Shown here: positions 1 through 9,060 of the stretch, piece after piece
How positions within the stretch are numbered: position 1 is the stretch's first letter
How the letters are laid out: every line of letters starts with the position of its first letter
DNA from: Desulfosporosinus sp. I2
GTDB lineage: Bacteria > Bacillota > Desulfitobacteriia > Desulfitobacteriales > Desulfitobacteriaceae
DNA length: 64,000 nt
Direction: 5' to 3'
Assembly: GCF_000960765.1 (NCBI RefSeq)
Contig: NZ_JYNH01000006.1
Span: forward strand, 1 to 64,000
Program-made: the position numbers and the translations under genes
The notes under the pieces: model-generated
What the model was told of the DNA's origin: nothing
Seen by the model: the letters and a program-made list of their open reading frames with translations, nothing else
The model's database searches: none

Positions 1-704
1 ATATCGGCATAGTCTACTCCGTAAGCATCACAAATACGAGCCATTTCATTAGCAAACGAGATTTTCGTGGCTAAAAAGGCATTACTAGCGTATTTGATGA
101 GTTCCGCTCCCGTTAAACTGGTAAAAATATAGGGTGCTTTTCCTCTTTCATATAGCTTTTTAAGCTCTATTATTGGACGACTGGTCTTCGTGCCAAAGAC
201 TAATTTATTAGGATGATAAAGATCCCATAAGGCTAATCCTTCCCGCAAAAACTCTGGATTGGAAACGACATCAAATAAGTCTTCATTGATGCCTTTTTCA
301 ACTAAGGTTTGGTGAATCCATTCATTGGTTCCTGGAGGTACAGTACTTTTTGTAATAATGATTTTATAAACATTTGTGGTCGAAGCAATGACTTCAACAA
401 CTTGGTTAATAAACGTAAGGTTACTGCTTCCATCTTCCTGAGAAGGTGTACCAACGGCAATTAGAATTATTGGATAATCTTTAATACTCTCTTCCACCTG
501 CGATGAAAAAAAGAGCGTATTTTTTTTAATGTTTTTATTAATTAATTCATTCAATCCTGGTTCATATATGGGAACTCTGCCTTGACGAAGGCTTTCAATT
601 TTTGATTCTTCCATGTCCACACATACTACTTCATGTCCAAAGTCAGCTAAAGCAGCAGCCGTTGTGAGGCCTACATAACCTGCGCCTACGATGCATATTC
701 TCAT
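1..704 (-). CDS. UDP-glucose 6-dehydrogenase family protein, partial
   Basis: This is a nucleotide-sugar dehydrogenase that oxidises UDP-glucose (or a related sugar nucleotide) to the uronic acid for surface polysaccharide. The reverse strand reads from an ATG at 702-704, preceded by AGGTGGAG, into MRICIVGAGYVGL, the Rossmann GxGxxG motif. Further on come VGTPSQEDGS and STVPPGTNEW, both typical of this family, and SNPEFLREG. About 234 residues are present. The catalytic cysteine and the C-terminal half lie outside the window. It is divergent from the glycosyltransferase gene at 888, which suits a role in envelope or coat polysaccharide. The family call is firm; the exact sugar is inferred. 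Confidence 0.93.
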   Translation of the reverse strand, partial: MRICIVGAGYVGLTTAAALADFGHEVVCVDMEESKIESLRQGRVPIYEPGLNELINKNIKKNTLFFSSQVEESIKDYPIILIAVGTPSQEDGSSNLTFINQVVEVIASTTNVYKIIITKSTVPPGTNEWIHQTLVEKGINEDLFDVVSNPEFLREGLALWDLYHPNKLVFGTKTSRPIIELKKLYERGKAPYIFTSLTGAELIKYASNAFLATKISFANEMARICDAYGVDYAD

Positions 705-887
705 TAATCGCTCCACCTATTCTAATAAAATGTCCATAATAGTTTATTAGAAAATGAGAATATGCGTTACATAATACAAAATATGGGAATAAGTTCTGAA
801 ATATAGACGTTAAGACTTTCCATGATTCCACTCACCGTCAGGGTTGAATAGATTATATATGTATCTTGTTAAAGTGGAGGGAAAGAT

Positions 888-3704
888 GTGAAGGAATATC
901 AGATTCACCCGTGGGATACCGAAGATCACCCAGGAATAATCGATTTAGATATGTGGGTACCACCAGAAATTGATGAATTAGCAACCCAAGTGATCGCTTG
1001 TTATGACATGAAGGTCAACGTCAAAACCTTAGTTACCGCTAAATCAGACAAAGGTGGGGCCATTTGGAAAATTGAAACCGATAAAGGACCTCGCAGCTTA
1101 AAAGTCTTACACCGTAAGCCCGCTAGAAGTCTTTTTAGCGTCGGAGCGCAAGACTATATTGTAAAACAAGGAGGGAGAGTACCGGAATTAAAACAAACCC
1201 AAAAAGGGCTTCTCTATGTCGAAAAAGGCGGTAAGTTATGGATTGTTACGGATTGGATTGAATCCCTCGTTCCAGCGAATAATGACCTTGAAGGTGCTCA
1301 GGCCTTATGTTATGGTTTGGGAGAGTTTCATAAGCATTCTAAGGGATATACTCCCCCACCAGGTTCCGAAAGAGCGTCTAGATTGTATCGTTGGCCAGAT
1401 TATTATCGGAAAATTACCAGCAAAATCAATTGGTTTAGAAGTGTCGCTCAAGCTTACCCTGATCTTTCAGGTAGCCAATTACTTCTTTCCACTATCGACG
1501 TTTTTGAACGAGAAGCGCAAGCCGTAGTCAGCTTTCTTGAGAAATCATCTTATGCACAGATGGTTGCCATGTGGGAAGAGCACTGGGGACTTGTTCACCA
1601 AGACTTCGGATGGTCTAATGGTCAACTTGGAACCGGTGGACTTTGGGTGATCGATCTAGACGGGGTATCTTACGATTTACCAATTCGCGATCTACGAAAG
1701 CTAATATCAAGCACAATGTTCGACTTGGGCAAATGGGACGTTACGTGGATTCAGGGAATGATAAACGCCTACCACTCAGCAAATCCTCTTGACCTAGAAA
1801 CGTATGAGATTCTATTAAATGATCTAGCCTTTCCCAATGAGTTCTACAAACACATAAATGAGATGTTGTACGATCCTCAAAATTTTCTTAATCTAAATAT
1901 TGAAGCGATTCTTCAGCGTCTTACTCTCGTAGAACAAACAAAGGGCCAGGCCTTAGCTACACTGAAGCTCGATAAGAATAAGTTTAAGACTGGTAACTAT
2001 GCGTCGATACCAGTTTTTGAACCCGAGATTCTTGAAATGATGCAAATGAGAGCGACTAAGGAAAAGACGACTTTACCAAGTCTAATTAAAGAAAATTTTC
2101 TCTTAAATTCAACAAAGGTGCAAGATGGCTCTTCTATTAAAAAGAAAAGAAATAAACGTAAAAGTATTGAAAAAGGTAAAAGCTCCAGTGGGAAGGACAG
2201 TATCAATAAGAATAGGAACCATCAATTAAAGATTCTTATGATTTGTACAGAAAAGTTACCAGTCCCGCCGGTACGGGGGGGTGCCATTCAAACCTATATC
2301 CAGGGAATTTCGGGGAAATTAGGTCAAATACATGATTTGACGATTTTGGGAACAACAGATTCCTCACTACCCCTTGAAGAAACTAAAGATAACATTCAGT
2401 ATGTAAGAATCGACGGTCAGCAAATTTTTGAGATTTATGCCGAGAAGGTTATCAATTTCCTTCGCGATGAATCGTTTGACCTTATTCATGTCTTCAATCG
2501 ACCGAGGCTTATTCCGTTAATTCGTGAAGTCGCCCCACATTCTCGATTAATCTTAAGTATGCATAACGATATGTTTAATACTAATAAGATTTTACACGAC
2601 GATGCGCTTTCGGCAATTGCTGAAGTAGAACGTATTGTTACAGTTAGTGATTATGTTGGAAATACAATTTCAAATCTATATCCTCAAGCAGCAGAAAAGG
2701 TTCAGACGATTTATTCAGGAGTAAACCTCGAGGACTTTGTTCCTTGGGAGACGTCAAATACCGCCACTCAGATTCGCCATAAACTCAGGAAAGAAAATAA
2801 TCTTGAAGACAAAACGGTTATTTTATTTGTTGGGCGGTTAACCCCTAAAAAAGGAACAGATCTATTAATCCAAGCACTAAAAGAGGCTCATTCTTCTAAT
2901 CCGAATATTGCCTTGGTCATCGTAGGCGGAACATGGTATAGCGTGGATAGAGTCACTGATTATGTTGCCTTTGTACGTGCCCTTGCCGAGAGAGTTCCAT
3001 TTCCGGTAATTACTACGGGTTACGTTTCCGCTGATAAAATTCATCAGTGGTTTTGGGCGGGAGATATTTTTGTGTGCCCTTCCGAATGGCAAGAACCTTT
3101 GGCTCGTGTTCATTACGAAGCCATGGCAGCAGGCTTACCCTTTATCACTACGGCAAGAGGTGGGAATCCTGAGGTTGTCATTGATGAAAATGGGTTAGTT
3201 GTTCAGAAACCTGAGGACCCTGTTGAATTTGCTGAGAAGATTAAAATACTCTTATCTAATCCCGAGCTTAGACAAAGAATGGGGCAGACAGGTAGACGTT
3301 TGGCAGAAGAACGGTTTGGTTGGGAACGAGTTGCTCAGGAAGTCATAGAGACATGGAAACCTGGAGCTTTTATTAAAACCAATCTGAAGATCGATCGTAC
3401 CGAACTCATGACGAGTAAGAGTCTAGAGAAAGCCAAATTGACGGATAAAGGCAAACTTAAAAGGAAAGAAATAGTGGAAGTAAAAGTTAGTGGTACCGAT
3501 AATATTAAGTGCCAAGCAGAGGTCTCTGTTGATTTAGATAGTCTTTCGTCAGTAGTGAAAGCCAGTTCCAACGTTGTGAAGATTACCCGGGACATGATGT
3601 TCCCCATGAGTTTTGATCATGATTTGTTGAATATTATTACACCCTCTAAAGTAACACCCGGTTTATCTGTCATTAAAGTGACCAGTCCAATGATTCGACG
3701 TTAG
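888..3704 (+). CDS. CotS-like kinase fused to a GT4 glycosyltransferase (spore coat)
   Basis: A two-domain 938-aa protein. Residues about 30-340 form a CotS/aminoglycoside-phosphotransferase-like kinase fold, with the catalytic loop HQDFGWSNGQ followed by the metal-binding VIDLDG. A basic Lys/Ser-rich linker (about 420-445) leads to a family 4 (group 1) glycosyltransferase from about 448, with a GGAIQTY donor-site start, VGRLTPKKG, and the EX7E motif in SEWQEPLARVHYEAMAAG. The last 85 residues match nothing I recognise. The start is GTG 888: GGAGG lies at 876-880, and the ATG at 886 opens TGA at once. CotS relatives are spore-coat proteins, so a coat-glycan role is inferred. A terminator-like hairpin follows. 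Confidence 0.85.
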   Translation: MKEYQIHPWDTEDHPGIIDLDMWVPPEIDELATQVIACYDMKVNVKTLVTAKSDKGGAIWKIETDKGPRSLKVLHRKPARSLFSVGAQDYIVKQGGRVPELKQTQKGLLYVEKGGKLWIVTDWIESLVPANNDLEGAQALCYGLGEFHKHSKGYTPPPGSERASRLYRWPDYYRKITSKINWFRSVAQAYPDLSGSQLLLSTIDVFEREAQAVVSFLEKSSYAQMVAMWEEHWGLVHQDFGWSNGQLGTGGLWVIDLDGVSYDLPIRDLRKLISSTMFDLGKWDVTWIQGMINAYHSANPLDLETYEILLNDLAFPNEFYKHINEMLYDPQNFLNLNIEAILQRLTLVEQTKGQALATLKLDKNKFKTGNYASIPVFEPEILEMMQMRATKEKTTLPSLIKENFLLNSTKVQDGSSIKKKRNKRKSIEKGKSSSGKDSINKNRNHQLKILMICTEKLPVPPVRGGAIQTYIQGISGKLGQIHDLTILGTTDSSLPLEETKDNIQYVRIDGQQIFEIYAEKVINFLRDESFDLIHVFNRPRLIPLIREVAPHSRLILSMHNDMFNTNKILHDDALSAIAEVERIVTVSDYVGNTISNLYPQAAEKVQTIYSGVNLEDFVPWETSNTATQIRHKLRKENNLEDKTVILFVGRLTPKKGTDLLIQALKEAHSSNPNIALVIVGGTWYSVDRVTDYVAFVRALAERVPFPVITTGYVSADKIHQWFWAGDIFVCPSEWQEPLARVHYEAMAAGLPFITTARGGNPEVVIDENGLVVQKPEDPVEFAEKIKILLSNPELRQRMGQTGRRLAEERFGWERVAQEVIETWKPGAFIKTNLKIDRTELMTSKSLEKAKLTDKGKLKRKEIVEVKVSGTDNIKCQAEVSVDLDSLSSVVKASSNVVKITRDMMFPMSFDHDLLNIITPSKVTPGLSVIKVTSPMIRR

Positions 3705-3766
3705 GTACAAAAATTGCCTACCCTTGTAGAATGAACGTCTGAGGGAGTACCTTCCGGAATATTACG

Positions 3767-3801
3767 AAGCCTCCCCACTTAAGAAGTAGGGAAGCTTTTT
3801 T
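3767..3801 (+). terminator. Rho-independent terminator after the coat gene
   Basis: A 14-bp stem with two A/C mismatches (arms 3767-3780 and 3784-3797) is followed by a run of six T. It lies 62 bases after the stop codon at 3704. Confidence 0.7.
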
Positions 3802-3883
3802 AAATTTGGATATAACTAACTCCAAAGTGTAGAATTATAGATTATAAACTGAAAATTCTCATTTCAAAATAATACATCTTATG

Positions 3884-3908
3884 ATACTATGTATAATAAT
3901 ACTATGTA
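3884..3908 (+). promoter_or_regulatory. Direct repeat upstream of the Mo-hydroxylase operon
   Basis: ATACTATGTA occurs twice, at 3884-3893 and 3899-3908, with a 15-base period, in very A+T-rich DNA about 100 bases before the operon's first gene. It could be an operator or just the A+T-rich promoter. No protein can be assigned. Confidence 0.35.
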
Positions 3909-4004
3909 ATAAAATAAACAGATAATCGTTAGTTTTCTATGCTTCAAAGTCTATATAACATGCTAGTAGTACAAATAACTGTGATTAGTTATGGAGGAAT
4001 AAGC

Positions 4005-4412
4005 ATGAAAGCAATGATCGATTTTTTATACGCTAACCCAATTGGCTGCTTGGCATCGATTGATGAGGATGGCAGACCCCATCTAAGACCTTGGAGATTT
4101 ATGCTTGAACAAGAGGGTAAGTTCTGGTTTTGCACATCGAATACGAAGGATGTTTTTTGTCAAATACAATCTAACCCGGCGATTGAATTTTGCTCAACCT
4201 CCCAAGATTTTGTCACTGTAAGAGTAAGTGGAGATGTAATTTTCGGGATAGACATCAATATCAAGCGAAAAATGCTAGCAATCAATGACTTAGTCAAATC
4301 CATTTATAAAACCCCTGATAACCCCGAGTTTGAAATATTTTACATAAAGCATGGTCAAGCTGCAATGTTTGATTTTAAAAAAGAAGAGGAGGTAGCGCTA
4401 AGATGTTTTTGA
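4005..4412 (+). CDS. Pyridoxamine 5'-phosphate oxidase-fold (split-barrel flavin) protein
   Basis: A 135-aa protein of the FMN-binding split-barrel (PNPOx-like) family. It has a typical start, FLYANPIGCLASIDEDGRPHLRPW, continues into FWFCTSNTKDVF and SNPAIEFC, and keeps the family length. ATG 4005 was chosen because GGAGG lies just ahead of it; a more upstream in-frame start lacks a site. Its last ten bases overlap the FAD-subunit gene, so translation of the two is coupled. It may be a flavin reductase or a cofactor- or heme-binding partner of the hydroxylase. The substrate is unknown. Confidence 0.8.
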   Translation: MKAMIDFLYANPIGCLASIDEDGRPHLRPWRFMLEQEGKFWFCTSNTKDVFCQIQSNPAIEFCSTSQDFVTVRVSGDVIFGIDINIKRKMLAINDLVKSIYKTPDNPEFEIFYIKHGQAAMFDFKKEEEVALRCF

Positions 4413-5284
4413 ATCACTTTGAGTATTTGGCACCAAAAACGCTAGCAGAAACCCTGGAAATGGTGGCCCGCTTAGGAAATAAAGCCAAAATACTCGCGGG
4501 TGGCACTGATTTGATGGTGGTAATGAAAGCAAAGGCAATTAGTCCCGACTATGTGATCGACATCAATGGGGTAGAGGAGCTTAAAGGGATCGTTTGCGAG
4601 CAAGGAAAAGGAGCTGTTATCGGGACCAATACTAAGTTGGCTGAGATTCAATTTTCTGAGGATATTCAGGCAAAATACCCTGCTCTTGCGTATGCAGCCA
4701 GTGAGGTAGGTTCATCTCAGGTAAGGCAGATGGCTAGTCTGGGCGGTAATTCTTGTAATGCTTCTCCGGCGGCAGAGACCCCAACTCCCCTAGTGGCAAT
4801 GAACGCAAAAGTTGTACTTAAGAGCATTTCGGGAGAGAGAGAACTGCCCCTCGAAGAATTTATTCTTGGCGTCCGGCAACTTAATCTTGCAGAGGGCGAA
4901 ATGTTAACGAGCTTCATACTCCCGGAACCTGCCCAAAATTCAGCCTGTCGCTATACCTATATGGGGCGCAGAGATGCTATGGAAATCGACTGTGTCAATA
5001 TGGCAGTAACTATAGAACTCGAAAATGATGGCCAGACGGTGAAAAATGTCAGGCTAGTGATGGGCTCCGTTTATCCTAGGCCTTTGCTCTCAAAGGAAGT
5101 GCCTGCACTCTTACTAGGGCAAAAGCTGAGTGATCAACTGATCGAAAAGGCAGCTGAGGCTGCTCAAGGCGAGGCTAAACCTATTGATGATATTAGGGCA
5201 TCTGCTGAATACCGACGGGAAATTGTCAAAGTATTGGCGCAAAGGTTGCTTAAAGAGGCTTATGCCGCTGCGAAAGGGGTGTAG
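4403..5284 (+). CDS. Mo-hydroxylase FAD-binding (medium) subunit
   Basis: This is the FAD-binding subunit of a xanthine dehydrogenase/CO dehydrogenase family molybdenum hydroxylase; it passes electrons from the Fe-S subunit to an external acceptor. The 293-aa protein shows both FAD motifs, AGGTDL near residue 32 and LGGNSCNASPAAETPTPL near 113, and the C-terminal CO-dehydrogenase flavoprotein domain. The length is normal. It lacks the extra [4Fe-4S] loop of 4-hydroxybenzoyl-CoA reductase beta subunits. ATG 4403 sits inside the end of the upstream gene. The order M-S-L is the usual one for these operons. Confidence 0.93.
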   Translation: MFLNHFEYLAPKTLAETLEMVARLGNKAKILAGGTDLMVVMKAKAISPDYVIDINGVEELKGIVCEQGKGAVIGTNTKLAEIQFSEDIQAKYPALAYAASEVGSSQVRQMASLGGNSCNASPAAETPTPLVAMNAKVVLKSISGERELPLEEFILGVRQLNLAEGEMLTSFILPEPAQNSACRYTYMGRRDAMEIDCVNMAVTIELENDGQTVKNVRLVMGSVYPRPLLSKEVPALLLGQKLSDQLIEKAAEAAQGEAKPIDDIRASAEYRREIVKVLAQRLLKEAYAAAKGV

Positions 5285-5287
5285 TTG

Positions 5288-5773
5288 ATGAAAACACTGA
5301 TAGAATTAAATATCAATGACAGGATTTATGAAGTTGCTGTTGATGCTCGAGATTTACTGATAGATGTAATCAGAAAAAAAGTAGGCCTTACCGGCACTAA
5401 GAAAGGCTGCGGAGATGGCGACTGTGGTGCCTGCACCGTATTAATTGACGGTAAACCTGAGTTGTCCTGTATTAAGCTGGCGATAGCTTGTCAAGGTAAA
5501 AAAATTACGACTATTGAAGGTCTGGTACAAGAAGGTGGCGTGCTACATCCGCTTCAGCAGGCTTATGTAGATCACGGAGCAGTACAGTGCGGTTTTTGCA
5601 CCCCGGGCATGATCATGTCCTCAAAAGCATTGCTAGACAGGAATCCTGCTCCCACTGAGCAAGATATCAAGCATGAGTTAAGTGGGAACATTTGTCGTTG
5701 CACGGGCTATAAAAGAATCATCGAAGCAGTTGAAGCGACTGCCAAGGTTTGGTCTAAAGAGGGGGTGAAGTAA
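5288..5773 (+). CDS. Mo-hydroxylase [2Fe-2S] (small) subunit
   Basis: The 161-aa iron-sulfur subunit carries two [2Fe-2S] clusters: a plant-ferredoxin type at GCGDGDCGACTVLIDG and the second at CGFCTPGMIMS...NICRCTGYKRI. It passes electrons between the molybdenum site and FAD. I chose ATG 5288, eight bases from AGGGG; an adjacent TTG at 5285 would add one residue. The stop TAA shares its last base with the ATG of the large subunit (TAATG), so the three subunits are translationally coupled. Confidence 0.94.
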   Translation: MKTLIELNINDRIYEVAVDARDLLIDVIRKKVGLTGTKKGCGDGDCGACTVLIDGKPELSCIKLAIACQGKKITTIEGLVQEGGVLHPLQQAYVDHGAVQCGFCTPGMIMSSKALLDRNPAPTEQDIKHELSGNICRCTGYKRIIEAVEATAKVWSKEGVK

Positions 5774-8145
5774 TGGAAAAATCAAAATGGGACCTGACAC
5801 CGGAAGGCTGGAATCTTGAAGGGGTACCCGCCTACCAGGATGAGAAACGATATACGCAGGTGGGAAGAAGCGTACCCCGAGTAGATGGCCCTATCAAGGT
5901 TAAGGGTGAAGCAATTTATACAGGGGATATGACACTTCCCGGCATGGTTTATGGAAAAATCAAGCGTAGCACGTACGCCCATGCCCTTATTAAAAAGATT
6001 GATTGCAGCAAAGCTCTGGCGTTGCCGGGTGTTCTGGCAGTCCTGACTGGAGATGAAGCGCCTAATAAATGGGGTATCGTTCCTCAGTCAGCCAACGAAA
6101 CTACTCTAGCCGTTGGAAAAGTCCGTTTCTATGGTGAAGGGGTAGCAGCTGTGGCAGCCCTAGATGAAGAAACTGCCGAAGCTGCCCTGGAATTGATTGA
6201 AGTGGAATATGAGCCTCTCCCGGTGTTATTGGATCCCTTTGAATCCATGGAACGCTCCAATGAAGTGCTTATTCATGAGGATAATAAGGGAAATATAATG
6301 GCTGCCGGTGATCAGGTCTATGGCGACGTGGATAAGGCCTTTGCCGAGTGTGAGTACGTTTTAGAAAGAGAATACCATACTAACTATCCTCAACACGGCT
6401 TCCTCGAGCCGCATTCTGCCCTAGCCAGTTATGACACCCAAAGCGGTCAACTCCATTTGTGGGCTAGTAGCCAAGTTCCCCACTACCTACACCGTCAGAT
6501 GTCCATCGTTTTAGAAATCCCTATGAACAAAATTCGGGTTACTCTTCCGACCATTGGCGGTGGTTTTGGTGGAAAAGGCGAAGCCTCACCCTCAGAATTT
6601 GTAGCCTGTTTATTATCCAAGAAGGTCGGCAGACCTGTTCAAGTGGTCTTTGATCGCCAAGAAGTATTCTATACCAATAAAGGTCGGCATCCGTGCCATA
6701 TGAAGGTGAAAATGGGCCTAGACAAGGATGGTTTTATCCAAGCAGTAGATTTTGATAACACGTTGGATAAAGGCGCCTACGCTGGTTGGGGTGTCGTGGT
6801 GATGTTCTACACTGCATCAATGCTCCATCTACCTTACAAGGTGCCTAACGTCCGGTTCAGGGGAAGAAGTGTTTTTACCAACAAACCTAGCACCGGGGCT
6901 ATGCGCGGTCTCGGCGGGGTTCAGCCAAGGTGGGCCTTGGAGTGCCTGATGGATGAAATGTCCGAAATGATGGGAATTAGCCCGTACGAATTAAAGTTAA
7001 AAAACGCTATCGAATCAGGTCATACCTGCATAAATAATATGTTCGTACCGCATAGTGAGTTTAAGAAATGTCTAGATACAGCGGTCAAAAAATCCGGCTA
7101 TCTGGAAAAGCGCGGCAAGTTGCCTTTTGGCAAAGGGATCGGAATGGCTGGTGGTTATTATATATCTGGGACAGCCTATACTCTCTATCAGAACTACAAG
7201 CCACATACTACGGTGATGATCAGGGTAGATACAGAGGGCGGTGTTACGCTGCTTTGTGCAGCTGCTGAGATTGGTCAGGGCTGCAATACCGTCATGGCCC
7301 AGATGGTTGCTGAGGAGTTAGGCATCCATTTTGAGGATGTGCACATACAGACGGGAGATACAGAAATAGGGGCCTTTGATTTGGGTAGTTTTGCTAGCCG
7401 TCTAACTTATGCCTCCGGGGCGGCTATTAAGATGGCCAGCGTAGAAATTAATCAAAGACTCAAAGAAACCGCTGCTGGTATGCTTGGAGTCCGGGCTGAT
7501 CAGTTGGTCATTAAAAATCATGAGATTTATTCTATGTATGAAAGCAAAAAACGCATCTCATGGGAAAAAGCCGTTGAAGCCTATACTAGTATCAATGGGA
7601 CCTTGGTCGGGATGGGTAACTATTCTCCACCACGGCGCAAGGGGATTGATATTGTAAGTGGCAATAGGGTTCAGGGCGCAAATATCGGTCACTCACCTAC
7701 CTTTGGTTTTAGCGCCCAAGTACATGAAGTAGAAGTGGATGTGGAAACCGGTCGGATCTATGTGAAGAAGGTAACCGAAGCCGGTGACTGTGGTACGCCT
7801 GTCAATCCCATGAGTGTCGATGGACAGGTAGAAGGGTCCATCTTGTTTAATATAGGGGCCTGCCTTTACGAAGATCAAAAGTTAGATGCCAACGGCAAAC
7901 ACTTAAATCCTAACTTCCACGATTACAAAACGCCGACTACTATGGAAATGCCGGAAATGGATACCACCATAGTAGAAAGTTATGACCCAACAGCACCGTT
8001 TGGGGTAAAGGAAACAGGCGAAGGAGCCGTTCAGCCTACCTTTCCAGCTATCACAAATGCTATATACGATGCTATCGGCGTAAGATTTTACAACCTGCCC
8101 ATAACCCCAGAAATGGTGCTCAAAGCATTAAACGATAAAAAATAA
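5773..8145 (+). CDS. Mo-hydroxylase molybdopterin-binding (large) subunit
   Basis: The 790-aa catalytic subunit would bind molybdopterin cytosine dinucleotide and hydroxylate an unknown substrate. It starts with the family's VGRSVPRVDGPIKVKGEAIYTGD, carries GGGFGGKGE, and near the C-terminus GVKETGEGAVQP, which holds the presumed catalytic glutamate. The active-site loop reads STGAMRGLGG, neither the AYXCSFR of form I nor the AYRGAGR of form II CO dehydrogenase, so CO oxidation is unlikely. A purine, aldehyde or N-heterocycle substrate is more plausible. No molybdenum cofactor sulfurase or MocA-type gene is nearby. Confidence 0.92.
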   Translation: MEKSKWDLTPEGWNLEGVPAYQDEKRYTQVGRSVPRVDGPIKVKGEAIYTGDMTLPGMVYGKIKRSTYAHALIKKIDCSKALALPGVLAVLTGDEAPNKWGIVPQSANETTLAVGKVRFYGEGVAAVAALDEETAEAALELIEVEYEPLPVLLDPFESMERSNEVLIHEDNKGNIMAAGDQVYGDVDKAFAECEYVLEREYHTNYPQHGFLEPHSALASYDTQSGQLHLWASSQVPHYLHRQMSIVLEIPMNKIRVTLPTIGGGFGGKGEASPSEFVACLLSKKVGRPVQVVFDRQEVFYTNKGRHPCHMKVKMGLDKDGFIQAVDFDNTLDKGAYAGWGVVVMFYTASMLHLPYKVPNVRFRGRSVFTNKPSTGAMRGLGGVQPRWALECLMDEMSEMMGISPYELKLKNAIESGHTCINNMFVPHSEFKKCLDTAVKKSGYLEKRGKLPFGKGIGMAGGYYISGTAYTLYQNYKPHTTVMIRVDTEGGVTLLCAAAEIGQGCNTVMAQMVAEELGIHFEDVHIQTGDTEIGAFDLGSFASRLTYASGAAIKMASVEINQRLKETAAGMLGVRADQLVIKNHEIYSMYESKKRISWEKAVEAYTSINGTLVGMGNYSPPRRKGIDIVSGNRVQGANIGHSPTFGFSAQVHEVEVDVETGRIYVKKVTEAGDCGTPVNPMSVDGQVEGSILFNIGACLYEDQKLDANGKHLNPNFHDYKTPTTMEMPEMDTTIVESYDPTAPFGVKETGEGAVQPTFPAITNAIYDAIGVRFYNLPITPEMVLKALNDKK

Positions 8146-8158
8146 ACGTATTACATTC

Positions 8159-8224
8159 TTAGCGGCAACGGAAATAAAACCGTTGCCGCTAAACCGTTTG
8201 TGAACTCTACCCCGTTGCCGCTTA
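8159..8224 (+). repeat. Perfect 13-bp inverted repeat plus a third arm copy
   Basis: TTAGCGGCAACGG (8159-8171) pairs perfectly with CCGTTGCCGCTAA (8180-8192) around an A/T loop, and a third near-identical arm lies at 8212-8224. The two right-arm copies can compete for the single left arm. There is no T-run, so simple intrinsic termination is doubtful; mRNA end protection after the operon is possible. Confidence 0.7.
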
Positions 8225-8385
8225 GAGGTACCTCTCCCCACTTGTTGAAGGTGGAGTCTTAAGTGATCAAAAAATATTTAGATAAAGGCGAGGGAAAAAC
8301 AGGAAATTTACTGTTGCCCAAGGAATTTATATGACATGATTAGAAGAAATTTGGGGAGGTAATTACGGGAGGGGTTGAACGAAGA

Positions 8386-8928
8386 ATGATTTACGAATTT
8401 GAAGGTAAACGGCCTGTGATCGGTAAAGGGACCTATGTCTCGCCAGAAGCGACAATAATCGGAGCTGTAATCATCGGTGAAGGATGCTACATTGCTGCAG
8501 GAGCACGAATAAGAGGAGATTGGGGAAAAATTACGATTGGAGCAGGTTCTAATATCCAGGAGAACTGCATTATTCATGTCTACCCTGGTTGTGAAGCTGT
8601 CCTCGGGCCACGGAGTCACATTGGTCATGGAGCGATTCTTCATACACCTAAGCTTGCTGAACATGTTTTGGTCGGTATGGGTGCTATCATTATGGATAAC
8701 ACAAGTATTGGAGATGGATGCTTAATTGGCGCTGGCGCTTTAGTATTAGAAAGTACTATAATTCCACCTTATAAACTTGTCGTCGGTTCGCCAGCCAAAA
8801 TAGTTGCTGACCTTTCTGAAGCTACGCAAAGAAAACTTAATGAAGCGACCAGTTACTACCTCGACTTACCTGCACGTTGCCATAAAGGAATTATCCAAAT
8901 AAGTCTAGAGGAAGTTATGAAATTCTAA
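8386..8928 (+). CDS. Gamma-carbonic anhydrase-like hexapeptide-repeat protein
   Basis: A 180-aa left-handed beta-helix protein of the PaaY/CaiE/gamma-carbonic anhydrase group. Hexapeptide repeats run through IIGAVIIGEGCYIAAGARIRGD and onward, and the putative zinc histidines are in CIIHV and RSHIGHGAILH. Proteins of this type are trimeric; some are carbonic anhydrases and some are thioesterases or of unknown activity. The start is ATG 8386; GGGAGGGG lies a rather long 13-15 bases upstream. It stands alone between the hydroxylase operon and an amidohydrolase. The substrate cannot be told from sequence. Confidence 0.85.
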   Translation: MIYEFEGKRPVIGKGTYVSPEATIIGAVIIGEGCYIAAGARIRGDWGKITIGAGSNIQENCIIHVYPGCEAVLGPRSHIGHGAILHTPKLAEHVLVGMGAIIMDNTSIGDGCLIGAGALVLESTIIPPYKLVVGSPAKIVADLSEATQRKLNEATSYYLDLPARCHKGIIQISLEEVMKF

Positions 8929-9060
8929 AAAACGCTTTCTTATTAATCTCAGTTTACAGAATATAGTGACAATACAATTGGACGCATACGTAAATTGGCA
9001 TGATCGATTCCGATTGTAATGCTGGAAAAAATGATCTTGTGTAATGAGGAGATGGAGCAA

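Noticed and set aside
5773-8145. Aerobic-type CO dehydrogenase large subunit
   Set aside because: Neither the form I nor form II active-site loop is present.
8995-9010. Sigma-54-like TTGGCA before the amidohydrolase
   Set aside because: The -24 half fits, but ten bases on the -12 GC is absent (TC instead).
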